Assembly (NCBI GenBank): GCA_036008545.1
Contig: DASYNM010000134.1
Span: 1-14,993 of the forward strand
Source of the DNA: Palsa-1400 sp036008545
GTDB taxonomy: Bacteria; Verrucomicrobiota; Verrucomicrobiia; Limisphaerales; Palsa-1400
Reading direction: 5' to 3'
Length of the DNA: 14,993 nucleotides
In this document: piece after piece, positions 1 to 6,347 of the stretch
How the letters are laid out: each line of letters opens with the position of its first letter
Position numbering within the stretch: the first letter of the stretch is position 1
The notes under the pieces: generated by a model
Told to the model about the DNA's origin: nothing
What the model saw: only the letters and a program-made list of their open reading frames with translations
The model's database searches: none
Made by a program: the position numbers and the translations under genes

Positions 1-281
1 AAGAAGGGATTATTCTCAAGGCCAAGGTCGGTCTCCTTGCCGGGGATGATGACCTCGACTTTGACGACGCTGGGGGCAACTTTTTTGACAATCGGGGCGA
101 AGCTGGAGGAGATTTTGACCTCCGACGTGAGCGGTCGATTATCGACGACAAGGCCGATGGATTTGGCCTTCGAGCCCTGGTCACTGGCACGAACCGTGAG
201 GACCACGGCGCAAGTGCCGGCCAGGAGCGAGCCGCTCAAGAGGAGGGCGGCCATTCTTTGCGATAAATAATTCAATTTCAT
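1..281 (-). CDS. HtrA/DegP-like periplasmic serine protease, N-terminal part (partial)
   Basis: The minus strand is open from an ATG at 281 to the window edge, giving 93 complete codons with no stop. Residues 1-32 look like a signal peptide or membrane anchor: a short basic start followed by the hydrophobic stretch AALLLSGSLLAGTCAVVLTV. Residues 60-75 read SSFAPIVKKVAPSVVK, the hallmark N-terminal segment of Do/DegP/DegQ proteases, and NPF at 91-93 matches the usual NPFF that precedes the trypsin-like domain. Family knowledge says such proteins degrade or chaperone misfolded envelope proteins using a His-Asp-Ser triad and PDZ domains; these would lie beyond the window, so catalytic competence cannot be judged. 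No clear Shine-Dalgarno sequence precedes the ATG. It is divergent from the phosphoesterase across a 322-nt gap. The family call is fairly firm; the exact subtype is not. Confidence 0.72.
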   Translation of the reverse strand, partial: MKLNYLSQRMAALLLSGSLLAGTCAVVLTVRASDQGSKAKSIGLVVDNRPLTSEVKISSSFAPIVKKVAPSVVKVEVIIPGKETDLGLENNPF

Positions 282-603
282 AATTTGCTACAAGTTCTGT
301 TTCCGTTGTTATCAACTTTCAACTGCACACAAGATGGGCTACGTGGATGACGGGAGTCTTTCCCGAACATTACAAGTTGGTAAGGAGACGGGCGGATTCT
401 GGCCGAATATGAAACGCTTTTAGCTTGCCTTTAAGTCCTCACGACCCTGATACTTTTCACCAGTCAGCCGGGAGCCACATGAACAGTTCCCGCAATTTTT
501 TAACGACCTCGCCAGAGTGACGACCGTCATAAATAGAGACGCAAACTGCCTTGATGCGAAAGACGTTATCGCAATTTTCGGAGCATGAAACGTCATCCCT
601 ACG
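282..603. other. Intergenic region between divergent protease and phosphoesterase genes
   Basis: No convincing gene is seen in this 322-nt stretch. It must hold the promoters of the two divergent genes, but no clean -35/-10 pair stands out. Two small dyads are visible: CGGGA...TCCCG at 351-365 with a 5-nt loop, and TGACGACCGTCA at 518-529. Either could be a protein-binding site or chance. A minus-strand open frame (734-420) runs through part of it and into the phosphoesterase gene, but its peptide has no recognisable features. Confidence 0.5.
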
Positions 604-1998
604 ATGAAAGAACATGTTATGAAAGCAAAACCAAAACCCACGACTAACAATCTTATTGGTAATGGCGGCCGATTATTTGCGGACCCTAAACCAGGCGCGG
701 ACGAGACGTCGTTCCAGGTCGATAATACCAGCATTGCTTACTTCAACTCGCCTTATTACTTGCAACATCAGAATCAGCTCCAAGAAGTGCCTGCGCCGCT
801 GACTTCGCCGCCGATCATGAACCTGGCTGACGTCCTCGGCGCCACCATGACCAGTCAGATTCAAGCGGCGAAAAGGATTGTATTTCATGTTGTGGGCGAT
901 ACCGGCGCCGCCAAAGTAAGCGCGGCGCAAACAGCCGCCACGGCCATTGCTCATGAAGGAAGTGTGGCGGACGCGATGGCTGCCGACATTCAGCAAGGAG
1001 GTGCGAACGCCCCGGCCTTTTTCTTCCATCTGGGCGACGTGGTTTATTATTTTGGCGAACATCAATACTACTATGATCAGTTCTATGAGCCGTTTCGCGC
1101 TTATGACCGGCCCATCTTCGCCATTCCAGGCAATCATGATGGCATGGTCTATGGCAGCACTCCCAACACCGTTCAGATTCCTACGCTGCAGGCCTTCTTG
1201 CGTAATTTTTGCGCTGCGGCCCCAGGCGCTTCTCCCGATGCCGGCGGATTGATGCGAAGCGTGATGACTCAGCCGGGTGTGTATTTCACTCTCGACGCTC
1301 CGTTCGTTTCCATCATTGGTCTGTATAGCAATGTGCTGGAGGGGCCGGGCGTCATTTCCTCGCAAGGTGGTCACTACCCAATCAACGATGATCAATTGAC
1401 TTTCCTCCAATCCGAGTTGACCCGATTGAAGCCGGCGCGTGATGCTGGCCAGCAGGCCGTGATCGTGGCCGTTCATCACCCGCCAGCGTCCGTCGATAGT
1501 GTGCATGGCGGAAGCACAGGTTTGGCTAATGATATCGACACAGCCTGCCAGAATGCGGGACTTTGGCCCGATGCCGTATTGTCCGGGCATGCCCACCTTT
1601 ACCAGCGATTTTCACGAAGCGTCCCGGGGCTGGGGCGCGCGATTCCGTACGTAGTATCCGGCAGCGGCGGTTTTGCGGTCACGCCGCCGCAGGCCGGGGC
1701 GCCGCGAGCGGGGACGACGAGTGGCAACTATACGTTGGTGGTGCCACCTGTGATCGATTTCGGTTATCTCACCCTTACTGTTGACATGACCAAAAGCCAA
1801 GCCGGGACGTTGAACATCAGCTACCGATCTCCCAGCCAGCCCAATGAGCATGATAGCGTTTTAGTGAGCCTGGCTCCGACGAATACGCCCTCGACGCCAA
1901 AGGCGCCTGCGTTTGTTCGAAAGCCGGGTTCGGTCGCAGAAAAAGGCCGCCCCGGCCACAGGCAGACGAGCAAGCCAAAACGCGGGGGCAGGCGTTAA
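604..1998 (+). CDS. Calcineurin-like metallophosphoesterase
   Basis: This 464-residue protein carries the metal-binding motifs of the metallophosphoesterase superfamily in order: GDTG at 98-101, GDVVYY at 144-149, GNHD at 176-179, the HH pair at 291-292 and GHAH at 328-331. These ligands normally hold a two-metal centre that hydrolyses phosphomonoesters or diesters. The GDxxY spacing and the SGSGG segment near 352 resemble the purple acid phosphatase/PhoD-like branch, but the substrate cannot be read from the sequence. No signal peptide or membrane segment is visible, so it may be cytoplasmic. The C-terminus (about 430-464) is a low-complexity Lys/Arg/Pro/Gly tail ending KPKRGGRR, which could bind nucleic acid or polyphosphate. 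The start is either ATG 604 or ATG 619; the AAAGAA upstream of 619 is the better ribosome-binding candidate. It appears to be a single-gene unit. Confidence 0.9.
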   Translation: MKEHVMKAKPKPTTNNLIGNGGRLFADPKPGADETSFQVDNTSIAYFNSPYYLQHQNQLQEVPAPLTSPPIMNLADVLGATMTSQIQAAKRIVFHVVGDTGAAKVSAAQTAATAIAHEGSVADAMAADIQQGGANAPAFFFHLGDVVYYFGEHQYYYDQFYEPFRAYDRPIFAIPGNHDGMVYGSTPNTVQIPTLQAFLRNFCAAAPGASPDAGGLMRSVMTQPGVYFTLDAPFVSIIGLYSNVLEGPGVISSQGGHYPINDDQLTFLQSELTRLKPARDAGQQAVIVAVHHPPASVDSVHGGSTGLANDIDTACQNAGLWPDAVLSGHAHLYQRFSRSVPGLGRAIPYVVSGSGGFAVTPPQAGAPRAGTTSGNYTLVVPPVIDFGYLTLTVDMTKSQAGTLNISYRSPSQPNEHDSVLVSLAPTNTPSTPKAPAFVRKPGSVAEKGRPGHRQTSKPKRGGRR

Positions 1999-2059
1999 GG
2001 CGCGGCCTATTCCCAGTCAGAATGGGATCAAGTCAAGTATGAGGACCAAGAGCCCGGCT

Positions 2060-3355
2060 TCACGGGCTGGCCAGCGCGGCGGCGGGTTTGGCCGTGGCCT
2101 GAGAGAGCACTTCCAGGGCTTTGAGCAATTGCGTGTCGCCCGATGTTTGTAATTGTGCCTGTGTCATCTCGCGCTCGAGGGTGGGGAGCAGAATGGAGTT
2201 GGGTGAAAGACTGATTTTCACATCCGGCTCAATGCCGCGGTGCCAGAAAGAAACTTTGTTCGGCGTCAACCATTCCTGCACGGCCAGCAGCAGGGCCGAG
2301 CCGTCGCCGAGTTGAAATTGGCTCAACACCGTTCCGGTGCCCAATGTGGTGTCCCCGACCAGCCTGGCGCGGTGCGAGTCATGCAGAGCGCCGGCCACGA
2401 TCTCGGAATCACTGGCCGAAAGGCCGTTGATCAGCACTGTCAGCGGGATGTCCGTCGCCACTCCGCCCGGTTCCACGGCCACGTTGGTAATGATGTTATT
2501 GGCGTTCTTTTCCCACATGATGTTGCCCGATAGGAGAAACTGGCTGGCCGTGCCCAGGGCCTCATCCAGCGCCCCGCCGGGGTTGTTGCGGAGGTCAAGT
2601 ATAATCCCTTGCATACCCTGCGCCTTGATTTCCAGCAACTCCTTGCGCAGATCGGCCGTCTCACCCTCGCTGAACATGGCGACGCGCAGGTGAGCCAATT
2701 TGGTGCCGGGCAACTGTTGCCAACTGACGTGGTTGATTTTTATGGCGGCGCGGACGATTTTAATTTCGCGGCGGACACCGTCGCTCGGATTGAAGACCGT
2801 CAAAGCAACCGGCTGCCCTGGTTCGCCGGACATTCTGGCCGAAATGTGGCTCAACGGCAGCCCCGACACGGGATGTCCGTCAACTTGCAAAATCACGTCG
2901 CCGGCGCGCACGCCGGCCTGTTGGGCGGGTGAGCCGTCCACAGGCGCAACCACCACCGTGTGGTTGCTGGACTGGAGGATTTCGACGCCGATGCCGTTCA
3001 TCTTGCCTTGCACCGCTGCGCCCGCTTTGCGCGCTTCCGCGGCGCTCAGATAGACGCTGTGCCCGGTGTCACCCAGGGCCTCGGTCATGCCGTTGATTGC
3101 GCCCGCCGCCATGGCCGCGTGGCGCACCGCGGGGCGGTCCACATAATACCTATCGATAATATCCCAGGCCTGCGCCATCAGTTGAAAGTCGCTCGAAGTA
3201 CTGGCGGGCATCCCGGTCCTCAAGACCCAGCGTTCAAGCCCTGCGCCCGCGCTCAAAGCCAATACCAGCAAGAACGTGAGCACGAAGCCGCGCCGAATAT
3301 GGCAGGAAAAAAGGGCCAATTTCGGCTGCTGGTTTTTGTCCGGGGACGGGTTCAT
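2060..3355 (-). CDS. Membrane-anchored PDZ-S41 (C-terminal processing) peptidase homologue lacking the catalytic Lys
   Basis: This 431-residue protein resembles CtpA/Prc-type S41 peptidases. It has an N-terminal membrane segment (about 22-40), a helical region, a PDZ domain (about 118-200, GIGVEI ... AGVRAGDVILQVDG) and an S41 core (about 215-385) with DLRNNPGG at 254-261 and a LSASDSEI serine motif, nucleophile Ser315. In Prc/CtpB the catalytic lysine lies 25 residues after the serine in a GKGT(V) motif, followed four residues later by glutamine. Here those positions are Thr340 (GTGTV) and Leu344. The rest of the core, including EWLTP and GIEPDV near 361-378, is intact, so this is not random decay. 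It may be a pseudoprotease or a lysine-independent subfamily. The ATG at 3355 lies one base after the TAA of the TPR gene, so the two are probably translationally coupled. The stop overlaps a small hairpin. Confidence 0.88.
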   Translation of the reverse strand: MNPSPDKNQQPKLALFSCHIRRGFVLTFLLVLALSAGAGLERWVLRTGMPASTSSDFQLMAQAWDIIDRYYVDRPAVRHAAMAAGAINGMTEALGDTGHSVYLSAAEARKAGAAVQGKMNGIGVEILQSSNHTVVVAPVDGSPAQQAGVRAGDVILQVDGHPVSGLPLSHISARMSGEPGQPVALTVFNPSDGVRREIKIVRAAIKINHVSWQQLPGTKLAHLRVAMFSEGETADLRKELLEIKAQGMQGIILDLRNNPGGALDEALGTASQFLLSGNIMWEKNANNIITNVAVEPGGVATDIPLTVLINGLSASDSEIVAGALHDSHRARLVGDTTLGTGTVLSQFQLGDGSALLLAVQEWLTPNKVSFWHRGIEPDVKISLSPNSILLPTLEREMTQAQLQTSGDTQLLKALEVLSQATAKPAAALASP

Positions 3356-3356
3356 T

Positions 3357-3860
3357 TTACATTAACTTAATTTCCTGGCGGAGGGGTTCCAAATCGGGAT
3401 CGTCCAGGCACATTTGTTTGACTACAGCAGGATTTTCGAGTTGGAACGCTTCGCGCAGCAAAGCGCGGGCTTGGGGCAAATTTCCCAATTGGCACTCGTA
3501 GCAAGCCAGATTGTAAGCGATCAGAGCTTCGGCCGGGAAACGCTGGCGGGCGGCGGCCAGGATGGCCTTGGCGGGTGGAATGCCGCCACCGGTCTTGCGG
3601 CGGGTAGCGTAGGCCAGTTTGGTCCAGGTGTCGGGTTCGTCGGGAATGTTCTTGGACAAGGTCAAGGCGTCTTCCGATGCCAGGTCCCATTGGCCGGCTT
3701 TGGCGTGGATCTCGTAACGCATCCGAAGCACGGCGGCGTGCTGGGACAAAGCCGGGGCCACGGCCTCTAATTCCGCGGCGGCTTCGCGCCAATTGCCCAA
3801 CTCCAGCCAGCCAAGGGCGGCTGATACAAAATGCGAATCAGGCGGTTCCAGCGGTTGCAT
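3357..3860 (-). CDS. Tetratricopeptide-repeat protein
   Basis: The reading frame opens with TTG at 3863 followed at once by ATG at 3860; the ATG is preferred, giving about 167 residues. The protein is all-helical with TPR-like repeats: LGWLELGNWREAAAELE near 17-33, then AVLRMRYEIHAKAGQWDLA near 43-61, a degenerate repeat around 78-107, and IAYNLACYECQLGNLPQA near 114-131. It ends with the DDPDLEPLRQEI motif that I recognise from a family of short verrucomicrobial TPR proteins. It has no signal peptide. TPR proteins act as interaction scaffolds, and the partner is unknown. The gene sits between a small membrane protein gene and the S41 homologue with almost no intergenic space, so a shared envelope process is a reasonable inference. 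No enzymatic role is implied. Confidence 0.82.
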   Translation of the reverse strand: MQPLEPPDSHFVSAALGWLELGNWREAAAELEAVAPALSQHAAVLRMRYEIHAKAGQWDLASEDALTLSKNIPDEPDTWTKLAYATRRKTGGGIPPAKAILAAARQRFPAEALIAYNLACYECQLGNLPQARALLREAFQLENPAVVKQMCLDDPDLEPLRQEIKLM

Positions 3861-3876
3861 CAATCGATCAGTTCCA

Positions 3877-4146
3877 TTAGCTCAATTTAACCGGTTCCAG
3901 TCGCGGCGCCACCTGAGGCAGCTTGCCAAGAGCCACCCACAAGGTGCTGAGGCGGCTGTGGTCTTGATTCGCAGCCGCCAAGCCGACCAATAGAACCGCG
4001 CCCCAGAGGCCAGCCGCTGCGGTGAAATAAAACACCATTACAGCCCATGCGAACAAGGGCAGTACGTGGATCGTCCATGCATTACGTCCCATTGGATGGG
4101 TCGCAAGCCAGGCAGTTGCGGGCGGCGCTTCGAGTGAAGAAGACAT
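3877..4146 (-). CDS. Small membrane protein of unknown function
   Basis: This 89-residue frame starts at ATG 4146, with AACAGG about 4 nt upstream as a weak ribosome-binding site. The first 24 residues are polar, then about 25-58 is strongly hydrophobic, with WTIHVLPLFAWAVMVFYF followed by LWGAVLLVGLAAA. That is enough for two short membrane helices, probably a hairpin. The C-terminal 30 residues are polar and proline-containing. I do not recognise the family. It is the first gene of the minus-strand unit that continues into the TPR and S41 genes. Its TAA stop overlaps an ATG (TAATG), and that mini-frame ends right at the TPR start. Being short, it could still be a non-coding open frame, but the membrane profile and tight packing favour a real gene. 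Confidence 0.58.
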   Translation of the reverse strand: MSSSLEAPPATAWLATHPMGRNAWTIHVLPLFAWAVMVFYFTAAAGLWGAVLLVGLAAANQDHSRLSTLWVALGKLPQVAPRLEPVKLS

Positions 4147-4301
4147 CGGCCTGTTAAAATGGCAGAAAAGCAGCCAAGTGCCAAGTGGAGTCTCCAGATA
4201 TTTTGCAACGATGGCCGGGCGAAACCTAGGCGAGAAAGGAGGGCTGGCCGGTTAAAGTTTTTCCGCCGCGTGCCGATAGCGCTCTAGCGACTAATGGTGA
4301 C
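4147..4301. promoter_or_regulatory. Divergent promoter region between membrane-protein operon and kinase pair
   Basis: This 155-nt gap separates two outward-reading units, so it should contain both promoters. No convincing sigma-70 pair was found by eye. A strong Shine-Dalgarno-like AAAGGAGGG lies at 4235-4243 on the plus strand but has no start codon at a workable distance in the kinase frame. Just beyond the gap, an ATG at 4294 opens a 23-codon frame ending in a TGA that overlaps a possible TTG start of the kinase at 4362. Confidence 0.35.
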
Positions 4302-6347
4302 GTGCTGGCAAAAGGCAGTTGGTGTAAACGGCCTGAGTCCGTCCCCATACTCGCCACACGCTTGAAGACAAAGCCTTATCTGTCGCTGTACGAGGTGTTG
4401 GCTGTGGCCCTCCTGGTTGCGACGCCATTGCAAGCGCAAAGTTTAGCCGACAGTTATTCCGATGCCGTGGGCGTTGGGGCTATGGGCGGCATTATTGTCT
4501 TGTTGCTAACCTGGGCCCATGCGGTCCGACGCCAGGTGCGGCGCGTCCTGCCAACAGGCAGCGCCACAACAGCCACCGCTACCAAAGAAGTGGTGACCAA
4601 AGGCAGGCCGAAAGTCCCCCCTCAAAGCGAGCCAGAATCGTGCTGGGCCAATGAACAGGAGTGTCTGCGCGCCTTGCTGGAGCACTCTTCGGATTTCATC
4701 TATTTCAAGGATCGAGAGTCGCGTTTCCGTCTGTGCAGCAAGGCGGTTTACGAACGATTCGGCGTCACGCAAGAGGACATTATCGGGAAAACCGATTTCG
4801 ATTTTTTTGACGATTCCCACGCCCGGCCTGCCTTTGAAGACGAACAGGAAATCTTGCGCACCGGTCTGGCCTTCCACGGCAAAGTCGAGAGGGAACTTCT
4901 CAACAACGGAACCGAACAATGGGCGCTGACGGCCAAAATGCCGTTGCGCAACAAAGCCGGAGAAATCATAGGCACGTTTGGCATTTCCAAGGATATCACC
5001 GATCTCAAACGGACCGAAACTCAGTGCGCTTATGAACGGGACTTGTTGACGACGCTCCTGGACAACACCGCCGATCTTATTTACTTCAAGGACCTTCAGT
5101 CACGCTTCGTGCGTGTGAGCCGGGCCAAGGTGGAATGGGCGCTGGCCCTGGCCCGCAACAATTACCAGACGTCGTCCGAAGCCAACGGCACCGGCAGCAC
5201 GCCCTCACACCTGGCTGGCCTGACGGAGTTCGCCCGCTATCTGGTGGGCAAGACCGATTTCGACATCTATCCGGAGGAGCGCGCCCGTGCGGCCTTCGAG
5301 GATGAGCAGGAAATCATCCGCACCGGCCTGCCGCTGGTCGGCAAATTGGAAAAGACCGTTTTTCCAGACGGCAAAGTCAGTTGGTTGGTGACCAACAAGA
5401 TGCCGTGGCGCGATCGCGACGGCGCGATCATCGGAACTTCAGGCATCTCCAAAGACATCACGTTCATCAAGGAAGCCGAGGCCAAGCTGGAGAAGAGTCA
5501 CAAACAATTGATGGAGGCCTCACGCCTGGCTGGCATGGCGGAAGTGGCCACCACTGTACTGCACAACGTCGGCAATGTCCTCAATAGCGTCAACATTTCC
5601 GCCTCCGTGGTGGCGGAAAAAGTCAAGAATTCCAAGCCGGCCAACCTGGCCCGCGTCGCGGACATGCTGCGCGAGCACGCCGACGACTTGGCCGCCTTTT
5701 TCGCCACCGATCCCAAAGGATCCAATTTGCCCGCCTACTTCCAGACGCTGGCCGAGTGCCTGGCGACCGATCAGAAGGAAATGCTGGCCGAACTCACCTC
5801 GCTCTGCGCCAACATCGAACACATCAAGGAAATCGTCGCCATGCAGCAAGCCTACGCCCGAGTCGCCGGCCTCCGCGAATCCTTGCAGGCCACCGATTTA
5901 ATCGAGGACGCCCTGCGCCTGAACGCCGGCGCCGTCGAGCGCCACCATGTCCAGGTCATCCGCGAATACGCGCCCATTCCTCCCATTTTGGTGGACAAAC
6001 ACAAGGTCCTGCAAATTTTGGTCAATCTCATCCGCAACGCCAAGTACGCGCTCGACGAACACGGCCCCGCCGACAGAAAGATGACGTTGCGGGCCGCGCC
6101 GGGCGAAAACGGCACCGTGCAACTCTCTGTTATTGACAACGGCGCCGGCATTGCCAGCGAGAACCTGACCCGTATTTTTGGGCACGGCTTTACCACGCGC
6201 AAGAACGGCCACGGCTTCGCCCTGCATAGCGGCGCCCTGGCCGCGCGCGAGATGGGCGGAACCCTCACCTGCCACAGCGCCGGGATGGGCCAGGGGGCGA
6301 CCTTCACCCTGGAACTTCCGTTGCGCCCGCCGGAGGTAAACTCTTGA
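4302..6347 (+). CDS. Membrane-anchored tandem-PAS sensor histidine kinase
   Basis: The product has up to 681 residues. Residues 27-45 form a signal-peptide-like or first membrane segment (ending TPLQAQ) and 58-74 a second membrane helix. Two PAS/PAC units follow at about 120-237 and 247-391. Both contain IYFKD, GKTDFD, FEDEQEI(L/I)RTGL and GISKDIT, so they arose by duplication; the second carries an insertion of about 36 residues. The phosphoacceptor region is the variant LHNVGNVLNS with His421. An unusually long helical stretch includes NIEHIKEIVAMQQAYA, then come the N box (NLIRNA, Asn579), DNGAGI at 612-617 and a glycine-rich lid GHGF...NGHGFALHS in place of GTGLGL. It probably autophosphorylates His421 and passes phosphate to the next gene's receivers. 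The start is uncertain: GTG 4302 gives the longest product, while TTG 4362 gives a cleaner signal peptide. Neither has a good ribosome-binding site. Confidence 0.9.
   Translation: MLAKGSWCKRPESVPILATRLKTKPYLSLYEVLAVALLVATPLQAQSLADSYSDAVGVGAMGGIIVLLLTWAHAVRRQVRRVLPTGSATTATATKEVVTKGRPKVPPQSEPESCWANEQECLRALLEHSSDFIYFKDRESRFRLCSKAVYERFGVTQEDIIGKTDFDFFDDSHARPAFEDEQEILRTGLAFHGKVERELLNNGTEQWALTAKMPLRNKAGEIIGTFGISKDITDLKRTETQCAYERDLLTTLLDNTADLIYFKDLQSRFVRVSRAKVEWALALARNNYQTSSEANGTGSTPSHLAGLTEFARYLVGKTDFDIYPEERARAAFEDEQEIIRTGLPLVGKLEKTVFPDGKVSWLVTNKMPWRDRDGAIIGTSGISKDITFIKEAEAKLEKSHKQLMEASRLAGMAEVATTVLHNVGNVLNSVNISASVVAEKVKNSKPANLARVADMLREHADDLAAFFATDPKGSNLPAYFQTLAECLATDQKEMLAELTSLCANIEHIKEIVAMQQAYARVAGLRESLQATDLIEDALRLNAGAVERHHVQVIREYAPIPPILVDKHKVLQILVNLIRNAKYALDEHGPADRKMTLRAAPGENGTVQLSVIDNGAGIASENLTRIFGHGFTTRKNGHGFALHSGALAAREMGGTLTCHSAGMGQGATFTLELPLRPPEVNS
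6332..6336 (+). promoter_or_regulatory. Ribosome-binding site for the hybrid kinase
   Basis: GGAGG lies seven bases upstream of the TTG at 6344, inside the last codons of the preceding kinase. This near-consensus site supports the TTG as the true start and, with the TTGA stop/start overlap, implies translational coupling. Confidence 0.8.

Noticed and set aside
37..270. 77-codon plus-strand frame at the left edge
   Set aside because: The opposite strand encodes a signal peptide followed by the characteristic HtrA N-terminal motif, which explains the region better.
420..734. 104-codon minus-strand frame partly in the intergenic region
   Set aside because: It overlaps the 5' end of the phosphoesterase gene. 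A short hydrophobic patch is present but there is no family resemblance and no ribosome-binding site.
673..1596. 307-codon minus-strand frame inside the phosphoesterase gene
   Set aside because: The plus strand carries all five metallophosphoesterase motifs; the antisense product has no domain.
2051..2068. Hairpin AGCCCG...CGGGCT as a terminator between converging genes
   Set aside because: It has a 6-bp stem but no T-tract on either strand, and it overlaps the end of the S41 coding sequence; not enough to call a terminator.
4235..4243. AAAGGAGGG as the kinase ribosome-binding site
   Set aside because: It is 58 nt upstream of GTG 4302 and further from TTG 4362, and no usable start in the kinase frame lies within range.
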